From: Gemmatimonadaceae bacterium
Lineage (GTDB): Bacteria > Latescibacterota > UBA2968 > UBA8231
Direction of reading: 5' to 3'
DNA: 64,000 nucleotides
Assembly (NCBI GenBank): GCA_026706075.1
Contig: JAPOZM010000069.1
Location: 19,415 to 83,414, forward strand
Position 1 is the stretch's first letter, and the number at the start of each line of letters is the position of its first letter. Below, one piece after another: positions 11,396 to 22,300 of the stretch. The notes below the pieces were generated by a model. The model worked only from the letters and a program-made list of their open reading frames with translations. It had not been told where the DNA came from and ran no database searches. Position numbers and translations under genes: made by a program.

Positions 11396-12870
11396 GCGCC
11401 CACCTCCTCGGTCTCGGCCACGGGCACCGCGCCGGCGGCCGGCAGGACCAGGCGGAAGACCGAGCCGCGGCCGGGAGCGGACTCGACCTCGACGCGGCCG
11501 GCGTTGGTCTCCGCCGCCTGCTGCACGATGGCCAGACCCAGGCCGGAGCCCTTCTCGCGGGTGGTGAAGAAGGGCTCGAAGAGGCGCTGCCGGACCTCCT
11601 CGGCCATCCCCGGGCCGGTGTCCTCCACCTCCAGGGCGACCTCGCCGGCGCCGCGCCCGGCGCGCACCGTCAGGGCGCCGCCGTCGGCCATGGCCTGCAC
11701 CGCGTTCTTCATGAGATTCACGACGGCGCGCTTCACCTGCTCGGGGTCGGCGTAGACCCGCGCCTCGGGAGAGACCTCGGTGCGGAAGGTGACGCCGGCG
11801 GCCTCCATCTCCGGCGACAGCAGGAAGCCGGCGTCGTCCACCAGCTGCGACAGCACCACCTCCCCGGGTTGGGGCGAGGGGGGCCGGGCGAAGTGGAGGA
11901 ACTCGGAGATCACCAGGTTCATGGCGTGAACCTGGGCGATGACCTTGTGGATGTGCTCCCGCCGCGGGTCCTCGCCCGGCAGCTCGTCGGCGATGAGGCC
12001 GGCGTAGATCTCGATACCGCTCAAGGGGTTGCGGATCTCGTGGGCGACCCCGGCCAGCATCTGGCGCAACTGGGCATCCCGCTCCAGCAGCTTGCGGCGC
12101 ATCTCCTCCATCGTCTGCCCGAGGTAGCCGATCTCGTCGTGGGCTTCCACCTTCACGGCGCGGCGGAGGTTGCCGCGGCCGATCTCGCGCGCCGCCGTCA
12201 CCAGGGTGTGGATCGGTCCGGTGATGTGACGGGCCACGGCGGCGCCCACCAGCAAGGTCAGCAGGGTGCCGAAGCCGGCGAGGAGATAGACGGAGCGCTT
12301 GAAGCCGAGGATGGCGTCCATGTACCCGGCGCCGATGTCCACCCCCACCCCGGCCACGATCCCCCTCCCGTCGCGAATCGGCGCGTAGCCCGTCATGTAG
12401 TGATCGCCCGTGCTCTCGTCGGTGAAGCGGGGCGTGTTGGCCGGCTCGCCCCCCCACATGGCCTCCACCTGGGGCTTGTGAAAGGCGAGGAGGTGGATCT
12501 CGCGGCCGATGCGCTTGCCCTCCTCCGTGTCGAGGAGGCTGCGGCCGCTGCGGTCGAAGACGTAGATGCGGCGCGCCCCCAGGGCCTCCCGGGTCTCGGC
12601 CATGCGCCTCCGGAGCAGCTGGTGCAGGAAGGTCCCCTCCATGCCCTGCTTCAGCTTGGTCACCTGGCCCCTCGCCAGCTCGGCGGCGATCATCTGCGAC
12701 TCCACCTTCAGGTGCGAGGAGAGCTGGTTCTCGAGGCTGTCGAGGGCCTGCCGGTAGAGGACCCAGCCACTTCCCCCGAGGCCGGCCAGGGCCAGGGTGA
12801 CGAAGATGAAGACCAGCCGCCGGCCGAGGGAACCCTGGCCCCGGCGCGGATCCCCGGGCCCGCCCTTCAC
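11392..12870 (-). CDS. Sensor histidine kinase
   Basis: Two TM segments, HAMP-like linker, AGVAHEIRNPLSGIEIYAG H-box, N/G1/G2 boxes (DTGPGMAEE, GSGLGLAIV); GTG start. Confidence 0.93.
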
Positions 12871-14642
12871 AGTCCGATCCTCGACCGGAACTCCGGCCGG
12901 CCCGCGAGTCCGGGCCGCAGCCGGAAGAGGGCGCCGGCGCCCGGGCCTTCCGCCTCCCGGTCGGCGCCGCCCGCGGTGGTCACGTAGAGCTCGTCGAGAG
13001 CGGGTCCCCCGAAGCCGGCGCTCGACACCTTGCGCGCCGGCAGCTCGATCCGCCGGTCCTCGCCGCCGTCGGGCCGGTAGCGGACCAGGCGGCCGCCGTT
13101 CCACAGGGCGCACCAGACCCCGCCCTCGGCGTCGACGGCGAGGCCGTCGGGGGCGCCATCGCCGCCGGAGACGTCGGCGAAGACGCCCCGGTCGGACAGC
13201 TCCCCGGTGGCGCGGTCGTAGGCGAACCTCCAGATGATGCAGGCCTCGGAGTCGACGAAGTACATCCGGCGCCCGTCGGGCGAGAACCCCATGCCGTTGG
13301 GCAGCCCCACGCCGTCGAGCAGCTCCGTCAGGGTGCCGTCGCGGTCGAGCCGGTAGAGCCGGCCGCCGCCGTCCGGGCCCGGCATGGTGCCGCAGAACAC
13401 GCGCCCCTCGGGATCGGCGATGACGTCGTTGAAGCGTGAGCCGCGCTCCACGGGGATCTCCTCGACGACGGGGGACAGGGGCTGGTCCCGGCGCCAGACG
13501 GCGATGGCGCCGCGGGCCATGAACAGCAGCAGCGAGCCGTCGGCCTGCACCGTGAAGCCGCCGATGGGCTCGCCCTGAAAGACCTGCTCGTACGCCCCCG
13601 AGGCGGGATCGCAGCGGTAGAGGCGCCCCTCGGGGATGTCGACCCAGTAGAGGCGCTGCTCCCCCTCGTGCCAGAGGGGCCCCTCCCCCGTGCGGCAGCG
13701 GCTGTCGGCCACCCTCTCGGGGACGATGGCCGGGGCGGCAGCCGGCGCCGGCAGCCGGCGCCTCTCCTCCTCCCAGGCCCGCCAGTAGCCCCGCAGACGG
13801 CGGCGCAGGTGCTTCGGCCGCTCGGCGTAGACGCGCATCCCCAGGACGCGGGCCTCCTCCTGCAGCTCGTGGCGACGTTGCGAGATCGGCCCGAGCAGCG
13901 CCTCCGCCTCCGGCTGGCCCTCCTCGCGCAGCACCCCGGCGAGGACGGCCAGGTCGTGATCGTCCCCCAGCAGCTCGCCGAGGCGGTCCAGCTCGCCCCG
14001 CCAGGCGGACATCGCCGCCGGCCACAGCGGCTGCAGGAGGCGGCTGTGGTACCACAGGTACTTCACGCGCTTGCGCCACTCGTGGAGACTCTCCACCGAC
14101 GGGCGCCAGCTCGCCTGGCCGCCCTCGCGGCGGCCCCGGCGGTAGACGGCCAGCAGCCCGCCCCCCAGGCCGCTCCAGCCGGCGCCCTCCAGGGGCCAGT
14201 CGTCGACGCGCCCGCGGGCCTGGCGCAGGACCCCGGCACAGGCGCCGAGGACGGGCCCCCGCTCGCCGGCCCCGTAGGCCCGCCCCCGGCGGGCGGCCAG
14301 CCGCTCGCGGAGGGGGGTGAAGTCCGCCCCCCCGCCGTTGACGGCGCCCACCACCCGGTCGAGGGTGGCCACGAGCACGGTGGCGTCGCGCAGGCCGGCC
14401 AGCCGGCGGGCGGTGTCGCGGTAGGTCTCGTTCTCGCGCCGGTAGACGTCGCCGCCGAGGTCGGTGCGCACGAGTCGCACCAGGCCGCGCATGCACTTCA
14501 TCGACTTGCGCGCCGAATGCACGTCGCCGTCGCGGTCGTCGGTGCCTTCGGTGAGTCGGAGGATGGACTGGTCGAGCTGCTCGCGGGCGATCCGCCGCAC
14601 CCCGTCGGGGACGGATTCAGCCGGATCGAGACGGAAGGCCAT
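12867..14642 (-). CDS. CHAD domain fused to SMP-30/gluconolactonase-type beta-propeller
   Basis: N-term conserved CHAD basic motifs (VHSARKSMKCMRGLVRLVR; LHEWRKRVKYLWYHSRLL); C-term SMP-30 motifs (EGPLWHEGEQRLYWVDIPEGRLYRCDP; RFNDVIADPEGRVFCGTMP; LPNGMGFSPDGRRMYFVDS); uninterrupted 591-aa frame. Confidence 0.85.
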   Translation of the reverse strand: MAFRLDPAESVPDGVRRIAREQLDQSILRLTEGTDDRDGDVHSARKSMKCMRGLVRLVRTDLGGDVYRRENETYRDTARRLAGLRDATVLVATLDRVVGAVNGGGADFTPLRERLAARRGRAYGAGERGPVLGACAGVLRQARGRVDDWPLEGAGWSGLGGGLLAVYRRGRREGGQASWRPSVESLHEWRKRVKYLWYHSRLLQPLWPAAMSAWRGELDRLGELLGDDHDLAVLAGVLREEGQPEAEALLGPISQRRHELQEEARVLGMRVYAERPKHLRRRLRGYWRAWEEERRRLPAPAAAPAIVPERVADSRCRTGEGPLWHEGEQRLYWVDIPEGRLYRCDPASGAYEQVFQGEPIGGFTVQADGSLLLFMARGAIAVWRRDQPLSPVVEEIPVERGSRFNDVIADPEGRVFCGTMPGPDGGGRLYRLDRDGTLTELLDGVGLPNGMGFSPDGRRMYFVDSEACIIWRFAYDRATGELSDRGVFADVSGGDGAPDGLAVDAEGGVWCALWNGGRLVRYRPDGGEDRRIELPARKVSSAGFGGPALDELYVTTAGGADREAEGPGAGALFRLRPGLAGRPEFRSRIGL

Positions 14643-14736
14643 GGCGATGTCGAAGGTACCGGGGCCCTCTCGGAATGTCCAGCAGGAGACGATCCGCCGC
14701 AGGAGGTCGACCGAGTCTGCGGCCGGGGCGCCGTGC

Positions 14737-16053
14737 CTAGCCGCCCGGGATCAGCTCCAGCAGGCGCCCGTCGCCGTCGGCCAGGGTCATCCTCAGCTCC
14801 CCGTCCGTGAGGTCCAGCGGCCGGGTGGCCCCGTCGGCCCGCGAACGGTCGACCTCGGCCACGGCGACGCCCTCGGCGAAGGTCAGGGTCAGCTCGGCGG
14901 CCTTCATGGGATCGCGGTTGACCACCATCAGGAAGCGGCGGCCGTCGGGCCCGTCGAAGAACCCGAGCACCGCCGGGGCCCCCAAGCAGCTGACGAGCCC
15001 GCCGTGGCCTTCGTGGATCCAGGTCGTGCCCCGCGGCTGCGGGGAGGTGTGGAAGACCGCGGTGGAGGTCAGGGCCAGCAGCAGGCGGCCGATGCTCTGG
15101 ATCTCCTGGTTGATCCGCTTCGCCGTCTCGTACCAGGGGCCGCGGTTCCCCTGGCCGTCGATGAGCCCGTCCTCGCCCTCGGCCGGACCGTAGGTGAAGT
15201 ACTGCAACCCGCGGGCCCCGTAGGCCAGGCAGCTGTAGAGCTGGAAGCGCAGGTGTCCCTCGGTCGGCGTCGGGTAGGAGAACACGGGCGTGCTCAGGGT
15301 GAAGGCCCAGAACGGCACGCCGTGCTTCAGGGCCGCGGCGCGGATGATCTCCAGGTTCTCGTAGTACTCGGGGCGCACGCGGATGGCGTAGTCGGCCTCG
15401 CGGAAGCGGTAGCCCTCGATGGAGTAGTGGTCGTACATGAGAACCTCGGGCCGGAAGACCTCCATGTAGAGGTCCACGTACTCCTGGTAGTCTCGCGTGC
15501 CGATGTAGTTCTCCCGCTCGTTCACCGGGGCGTAGTTGGGGAAGAGGTTGACGTAGGCCCAGTGGCCGGGATCCATGCGGGCCAGGAGCCGGCGGCTGTG
15601 GGCCAGGGCCGGGAAGCTGACCGCGTGAGGCTCGTCCTTGAGGACGTAGGCGGCGAAGGCGGGCTCCCCCGAGTAGAGGGCGGTGCGCTCTTTCAGACTC
15701 TCGACGAGCTCCTCGGCCTTCCCCTCCCTCTCCCCCCACTCCCAGTTCACCAGGCCGCCCAGCAGCAGCCCGATTCCGTATCTCTCGCCGAGGTCGAGGG
15801 TGCGCCGGTACTCCTCGGTGGTTCCGTGGAAGGAGGGCAGGCAGAGGTTGAACCCGGCCTCGGCCACATCGCTCCAGACCTCGTCGGTGAGCAGCCCGCG
15901 GCCCGGGCCGTACCAGGCGACCAGGGGGAAGGGACGCTCGGCGGGCGGCTGCCACTTCCATCCCGGGACCGCCGGCTCCGCGGAGGCATTCGCGGCGAGC
16001 AGCGCCGTCACGGCCGCGGCCAGGATTCCGGGCGCGATGAAGGGACCCGCCAC
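14737..16053 (-). CDS. Secreted glycoside-hydrolase-like (TIM-barrel) protein
   Basis: Signal peptide; AWYGPGRGLLTDEVWSDVAEAGFNLCLPS; YVLKDEPHA; MYDHYSIEGY; GLQYFTYGP. Confidence 0.6.
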   Translation of the reverse strand: MAGPFIAPGILAAAVTALLAANASAEPAVPGWKWQPPAERPFPLVAWYGPGRGLLTDEVWSDVAEAGFNLCLPSFHGTTEEYRRTLDLGERYGIGLLLGGLVNWEWGEREGKAEELVESLKERTALYSGEPAFAAYVLKDEPHAVSFPALAHSRRLLARMDPGHWAYVNLFPNYAPVNERENYIGTRDYQEYVDLYMEVFRPEVLMYDHYSIEGYRFREADYAIRVRPEYYENLEIIRAAALKHGVPFWAFTLSTPVFSYPTPTEGHLRFQLYSCLAYGARGLQYFTYGPAEGEDGLIDGQGNRGPWYETAKRINQEIQSIGRLLLALTSTAVFHTSPQPRGTTWIHEGHGGLVSCLGAPAVLGFFDGPDGRRFLMVVNRDPMKAAELTLTFAEGVAVAEVDRSRADGATRPLDLTDGELRMTLADGDGRLLELIPGG

Positions 16054-16061
16054 ACCCGGAC

Positions 16062-17198
16062 TCAGCGGCTCGGACCCGCCGCCTCGGCCGCCCAGGTCTC
16101 CGTCACCTCGTCGCCGTCGACGACCGCGTAGGAGCGGGCGAGGTTGGCCACCGGGCAGGAGTGGTTGGGCACGATGCGCAGGCGGCTGCCGAGGGGCAGG
16201 AAGGAGGAGCCGCGGGGGACGAAGCCGTGCTCCTCCGACAGCTTGGCCACGGTGAGGGGGCTCCGGCGGCCGGGGAAGTCGGCCGGGGTGTAGGCGGTGC
16301 CGTAGCCGGGGGCCCCCTGCAGGCCGTGGGCGCCCTGGTCGGAGGTCAGGCTCTTGGAGCCGGCGTCGGTGATGAAGTACTCGTCGTTGCGGCTGATGAT
16401 CGTGGCCAGGACGGTGAGGGCCACCTGCCCGGGCTCGATCAGCCCCAGGCGCAGAGGCGTGTGGTCCATGAAGACGTAGTTGCCCGGCCGGATCTCGGTG
16501 AGGCCTGAGTACTCCTCGGAGGCCAGCACCGTGGGAGTGGAGCCCACGGAGAGCTCGGGGACGGGCAGCCCCTGCCGCATCAGTCGGTCACGGACGGCCA
16601 GCAGGATGCGGTGCTCCTCCCCGGCGATGTGGACGACCTCCGCGGCGTCGGCGGCGCCGTAGGCGTGCCCGGCGTGGGAGAGCAGGCCGAGCCAGCGCAG
16701 CCCGGAGCCGGCGTGGATGCGGCCGGCGAGGTCGGCGATGTCGGGGTCGTCCTCCCCCAGGCCGCAGCGGTGCAGACCGACGTCGATCTTGAGGAAGACC
16801 CCCGGGTCGGTGCGGTGCTCCCGGGCCCGGGCCTCCAGCAGGTCCAGCCCCTCGCGGCTGTCGACGATGAGGCGCAGGTCGACGCCTAGATCCCGGCACC
16901 CGGTCAGCAGGCGGTCGAGCTTGGCCGGCGTCATCAGCGGTTGGGCCAGGGTCACCGAGGCGAAGCCGCCCCGGGCGAAGACCAGGGCCTCGTCGACCCG
17001 CGCCGCCGTGATCCCGCAGGCCCCGGCCGCCACCTGCAGACGGCCGACCTCCAGGGACTTGTGGGTCTTGACGTGGGGCCGCAGGCGAAGCCGGTGGCGC
17101 CGGGCCTTCTCCTGCACGGCGTCGATGTTGGCCTGCAAGACCCCCCGGTCGAGAAGGACGGCCGGGGTCTCGAGGTCGGCGAGGGGAGGTTGGGGCAT
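16062..17198 (-). CDS. D-threonine aldolase/D-serine dehydratase-like PLP enzyme
   Basis: LETPAVLLDRGVLQANI, RPHVKTHKS PLP lysine motif, C-terminal PNHSCPVANLA metal site. Confidence 0.9.
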   Translation of the reverse strand: MPQPPLADLETPAVLLDRGVLQANIDAVQEKARRHRLRLRPHVKTHKSLEVGRLQVAAGACGITAARVDEALVFARGGFASVTLAQPLMTPAKLDRLLTGCRDLGVDLRLIVDSREGLDLLEARAREHRTDPGVFLKIDVGLHRCGLGEDDPDIADLAGRIHAGSGLRWLGLLSHAGHAYGAADAAEVVHIAGEEHRILLAVRDRLMRQGLPVPELSVGSTPTVLASEEYSGLTEIRPGNYVFMDHTPLRLGLIEPGQVALTVLATIISRNDEYFITDAGSKSLTSDQGAHGLQGAPGYGTAYTPADFPGRRSPLTVAKLSEEHGFVPRGSSFLPLGSRLRIVPNHSCPVANLARSYAVVDGDEVTETWAAEAAGPSR

Positions 17199-17535
17199 GG
17201 GGCTCTCGCGAGAGGGGGCGGGGGGCGTCGAAGGTATCCCGGCGTTTCCTGGATGTCCAGCGGTGCGACCGCAGTCGCGGCGGTGCCCGTCGATCACCGT
17301 CAGCCCACCGAAGACCCGGTGCCGTCAGGCACTCCCCCGCGGCCCCGGGGCCTGGCGGATTGGTCGAGACCCGGCCTGACAGATGCCGGGCGGCGGGGGC
17401 CGGGCGCGGAACTACCGCCCCACCGGCCGGGGCTTTGACAGCCGCCCTTCACCATGCGACGATCTGCGGGCGGTTGCAGGAGCGACGATCCTGCCGCCCT
17501 CGGAGTCCCGCGTTCCTCGTGAGGGGAGTAGCCAG

Positions 17536-18924
17536 ATGACACCCTGGATCTTCGTGCACAACCCGCTCGAGCGCTGGCTCGACGACTATCCGCGCATCTT
17601 CGACGCCTGGGAGGAGGGCGGGGTCCGCGGCATCGTCGTGGGCCGCCTGTGGTTCGTCCAGGAGGACGGCGACGGCATGCCCCTGTGGGGGGATACGCTC
17701 ACCCCCGCCTTCCCCGCCGACCCGAAGGGGTACGCCGCCCTGGGCATCAACCCGCCGCCCGACACGCCGCGCAACCTGGAGAAGGAGAGGAAGCTCCACG
17801 CCCTGCTCGACGATGCGGCCGGCCGGGGCTGGAAGATCCTGATCTTCGACTCCCGGGACGGCCTCCGCCTGCTCTACCAGCGCGGCCAGGGCACGGTCTC
17901 GGGCCTGCCCCCGGAACAGGATCCAGTGGGCGCCGTGGAGGTCGCCGCCGGCGTGCAGGACATCATGGGCGCCTTCCCCCAGGCCCACGGCGTCGTTCTC
18001 GACCAGCCCGGCGAGCACGACTACGAGCTGGAGCTGCACCGCGGCACCGAGCTCTTCAAGCTGCACGGCCTGCAGCGCCACCGCTTCGAGATGCAGGGGG
18101 CGGACGTCCCCCGCATCGAGCGCGCCATCGCCCGGCTGCGGCGGCGCTTCCATGAGCTGACCCCGGATCTCGTGCGCTACCACTCCCCGGGGGGCCTTCT
18201 GGGCGCGCTGGAGCTGTTCGACCTGGAGGAGGACGGCCTCTACTGGCTGCGGGTGCGGCGCCAGACGGCCCTCGACTTCATGGCCGCCGTCCGCGCTCGC
18301 ATCGACGAGTTGGACTGCACGCTGGAGCTGGGCGGCATCCCGAGGACCGCGGCCTTCTCAGGCCTCACCGGCCAGGACTTCGGACAGATGGCGCGTTACT
18401 TCGACCTCGTCTTCCCCAAGCACTACTTCTGGCACCGGGGAAACGACGGCCTCTACGGGACCGCGGCTCGCTGGGTGCAGCAGGTCGGCGCCTGGAACCC
18501 CGCCCTGACCGAGGCCGACTGCTTCGCGGTGGTCAAGGCGTGGATGGGGCTGGAGCTTCCGGGAGTGGAGACACTGGCGGACATGGAGCTGGGCTTTCCG
18601 GAGGAGTTCTTCGAGCGGCTGGTCCACGACGAAACGAGGCGCGCCCTGGAAGCCGTGGGGGAGGAGAAGGCGATCCCCTGGGTCTCGACGGGGCGGCACC
18701 CCCACGGCGGCGAGGCGATGCCCGCCCGGGACCTGCACGGCATCCTCACCGCCTCGCGGCGGGCCGGGGCCCGGCGGTTCCTCTTTCAGCCGGACCCGGA
18801 CCTGGGGGCCTCGGAGTGGAGCGTGATCTCCGGTCTGTGCGGCACCCGGTGGCGCCAGAGCCCGGAAGGGTACTGGCCTGGCGATTCGACGCGGCCCGAC
18901 GTCTTTGGGGCGGAGTCCCCGTAG
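17536..18924 (+). CDS. Hypothetical protein (possible TIM-barrel hydrolase)
   Basis: 463-aa ORF with ATG after GGAG-like RBS; GIVVGRLWF, LGGIPRTAAFSGL, FDLVFPKHYFWHRGNDGLYG; family not recognised. Confidence 0.6.
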   Translation: MTPWIFVHNPLERWLDDYPRIFDAWEEGGVRGIVVGRLWFVQEDGDGMPLWGDTLTPAFPADPKGYAALGINPPPDTPRNLEKERKLHALLDDAAGRGWKILIFDSRDGLRLLYQRGQGTVSGLPPEQDPVGAVEVAAGVQDIMGAFPQAHGVVLDQPGEHDYELELHRGTELFKLHGLQRHRFEMQGADVPRIERAIARLRRRFHELTPDLVRYHSPGGLLGALELFDLEEDGLYWLRVRRQTALDFMAAVRARIDELDCTLELGGIPRTAAFSGLTGQDFGQMARYFDLVFPKHYFWHRGNDGLYGTAARWVQQVGAWNPALTEADCFAVVKAWMGLELPGVETLADMELGFPEEFFERLVHDETRRALEAVGEEKAIPWVSTGRHPHGGEAMPARDLHGILTASRRAGARRFLFQPDPDLGASEWSVISGLCGTRWRQSPEGYWPGDSTRPDVFGAESP

Positions 18925-18946
18925 GGCGGCCGGGCAGTCAGCGGTC

Positions 18947-19267
18947 TCAGGCGCCGGGGGTGCGGTACGACACGCTCTTGCTCACCGCCTCGTCCACGGT
19001 CTCCGGCGTCACCAGGACCGTCACTTCCACGTCGAGGGCGCCCGCGGCGGCCACCCTCAGGGAGACGGCGGTGGCCGCGGCGTCGTCGGGCAGGTCCGTG
19101 ATCAGGTAGAGGTCGCAGGGCCCGAAGGCGTAGTAGAAGCCCTCGAGGGTGCCTCCCATCCCCTCGATCGTCTGCCTGAGGGCCTCGCGCCTGCCGGTGC
19201 CGCCCTCGCGCAGCAGGCCCTCGAGGCCCGCCTTCGTGTAGCTGGTGCGGAACATGTACTTGGCCAT
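18947..19267 (-). CDS. GYD domain-containing protein
   Basis: MAKYMFRTSYTKAGLEGLL...GGTLEGFYYAFGPCDLYLITDLPDDAAATAV. Confidence 0.85.
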   Translation of the reverse strand: MAKYMFRTSYTKAGLEGLLREGGTGRREALRQTIEGMGGTLEGFYYAFGPCDLYLITDLPDDAAATAVSLRVAAAGALDVEVTVLVTPETVDEAVSKSVSYRTPGA

Positions 19268-19394
19268 GGCTCTGCCCTCCTTCAGGGTTCGCGGCCTGGC
19301 GCCCGGTGCGGCGATGGTGCCGCGTGGGGCTCTCGAAGTCTATGGGGCCGCCTTTGCCGGCGAAACCCCGGATGTGTGGCTGGTGGGGGCTGGG

Positions 19395-22300
19395 TCAGGG
19401 GGCGCCGGTTGCTCCGGACAAGTACGGCTTCATGTCCCAAAGCATGATGGTGCCGCGGCTGGCTGTGGCCATGATGGCGCCATCCGGCGAGAACGCCATG
19501 GGCCCGTATTCCTTGAGAGTGCCCTTCAAATGGCCGCTGGCCACGTCCCACAGGCGCAGCCTGTCGCCGACACTGGCCAGGGTCGTCCCATCCGGAGAGA
19601 ACGCGAGCCCTTGGACCGTCCTCGTATGTCCTTCGAGGGTGGCCTTGACCTGGCCGCTGGCCAGGTCCCATAGCAGAACGAGGGTTTCCTCGGGCTGGAA
19701 CCCCCCATAGCCCCCGCCACTGGCCAAGGTCGTCCCATCGGGCGAGAAGGCCAGCGCACTGGTAAAGTACCTGTGGCCTTCAAGAGTGGACCTCAGTTGT
19801 CCGCTGGCCACGTCCCACAGTTGCACGGTCCTGCTCCCCTCTTCCCCACTGGCCAGTGTGGCCCCATCCGGGGAGAAAGCCACCGCACGGACATAGCGCG
19901 AAGCGTCGTTGAGGCTTCTCATGTCGCCGCTGGCCACCTCCCACAGTTCAAGCGTCACTCCGACACTCCGCAAGTTCAGATAGCCGGCCAAGGCCAGGGT
20001 GGAGTTGCCTTGGGAGAACGCCACAGTCCTGACAGTGTAATTGCGCCGCCGGAGGGCGGTTCTGAGTTGGCCGCTGGCCGCGTCCCACAGCTGAACCCCT
20101 TCGTAGTTGATCGTGGCCAGGATCGAACCATCGGGCGAGAGGTAAAGCCACCAGGGCTCCATCCCGTATTCCCACATTTCCTTGCCTTCGAGGGTGGTGA
20201 ACTTGAGTCGGCCGCTGGCCACCTCCCACGCCCGGATCGTCCTGTCCCTTCTGCCGGCACCGGTCACGGTGGCCCCATCGGGCGAGAACGCCACCGCGTC
20301 GACCGGATCCCCGTGGTCGAGGATGGTTCTTACCTCGCCGCTGGCCACGTCCCACTGGCGGACCCAGTCGTCCCCTCCGGCACCGGCGACGGTGGCCCCG
20401 TCCGGGGAATAGGCCACGGAGTAGACCGCGGTCGTATTGGTGAGAAGCGCCCTGCGTTGGCCGCTGGCCACGTCCCACAGCGCGACCGCATAGGAGCTGC
20501 CGCTGACCAGGGTGGCTCCGTCTGGCGAGAACGCCACCGAGTGGACGAGTATTCTCGTGTCCTCCTCGTCAGTAGGTCCCTCCACCGGGCGCTCCTTTGT
20601 CTCCCAATCCCTCCGCTGTTCCACCAGGCGGGCCCTGCGTCGGCCATTGGCCACGTCCCAGAGCCGCACCGAGCTGTCCTCACAACCAGCGGCAAGGATG
20701 GACCCATCCGGCGAGAACGCCACCGACCGGACCGTTTCCGTCTGGTCGAGGTTGGCCTTGAGCTGGCCGCTGCTCACATCCCACAGCTGCAGGGTCTTGA
20801 CTGTCCTCAACTCAGTCCCCGATGGTCCGGAACCGCCCAGAGCCAAGGTGGTCCCATCGGGCGAGAACGCCAATGACCCCACACGGAGCTCTGGAGCCAG
20901 GGTGACCGTCGGTCTACCGCTGGCCAGGTCCCACACTCGAACCGTATCCGAGGGATCACCGCGGCTGGCAACCGCCAGGGCAGCCCCACTCGGCGAGAAC
21001 GCCAGGGCCTTTCCTGTCTCGAGAGTGGCCTTGTGTCGGCCCGTAGCCAGGTCCCACAACCAGACTTGGACGGTGTACGGATAACCAACGCGGGCCGCCA
21101 GAGTGGACCCATCCGGCGAGAAGGTCACGTCGAGGGCCCGGTCGGCTCCCAACAAGCGCGCTTCGGCGCCGGTACGGGCGTCGTAGAGCCAGACACCAAT
21201 GCTGCTCGCCACCGCCAGCCACTCTCCGTCGGGCGAATAGGCCACGGTCTCGCCACTGCCGATCAACCCCTTGCCCAGACGGGCGACAGCTCCTTCCGGC
21301 AGCCCCCAGAGTTGGTGGGACGGCCGCCCGGGGGGACGTCCCGTGTCCACGACAGGGGTACCGTCATGCAGGGCCAGCGCCACCGGGGTGGCCAGACCCG
21401 TGCTCACCAGGACCTCCACGCCCGTTCCGTCCAGGTTGCCGCGCTGGATCCGGTCGCGGCCCGAGTCGGTCCAGTAGAGCTTGCCCTCCCTGACGTCCAC
21501 CACCAGCCCCCTGGGAGTGACCAGACCCTTGGTGATCAGGTCTTCCACCTCGGAGCCGTCCAGGTTGGACCGTTGAATCCGGTCGGTGCCGTAGTCGGTC
21601 CAGTAGAGTTTGCCGCCAACCGGGTCCACAGCCAGTCCGGTGGGGGTGACCAGGCCGGCCGTCACCAGATCCTCGATCCGGGAGCCGTCGAGGTTGGACC
21701 GCTGAATGCGGTCAGTGCCCGCGTCGGTCCAGTAGAGCTTGCCCCCGGCCGGGTCCAACGCCAGCGCGGTGGGAGTGACCAGGCCGGTGGTGACGAGATC
21801 CTCGACCCGCGAGCCGTCCAGGTTGCAGCGCTGGATCTTGTCGGTGCCGGAGTCCGCCCAGTAGAGCTTGCCGGCCACGTGATCTATGACCAGCCCCCGC
21901 GGGGCCTCGAGCCCCGTGGTGACCAGATCCTCGATCCGGGAGCCGTCCAGATTCGACCGCTGAATCCGGTCGGTGCCCGCGTCGGTCCAGTAGAGCTTGC
22001 CCCCGGACCCGTCTACCGCCACGCCGCTTGGCGTGACCAGACCGGTGACCACGTCCTCCACGTTCGAGCCGTCGCGGTTGGACCGCTGGATCCGGTCCGT
22101 CGTCCAGTCCGCCCAGTAGATCTTGCTCCCCACGGACGGCGGCTCCGGGGCCACCGGCGAACCGATGTCGGCGGGCAACAGCGGATGGGAGGGATCGACG
22201 CTGTGGATCATCAGCAGCCAGGCGTCGGTGATGTCCACCTGGCCGTCGGCGTTCACATCGCCCAGGGCGATGTCGCCCCCGTTCGGCATGACCGTAGAGG

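Noticed and set aside
17385-17460. tRNA-like 3' end (GGGGCTTTGACAGCCGCCCTTCACCA) in the 17.2-17.5 kb intergenic region
   Set aside because: No matching acceptor 5' strand, anticodon arm or proper T-loop (TTCRANYC) could be built.
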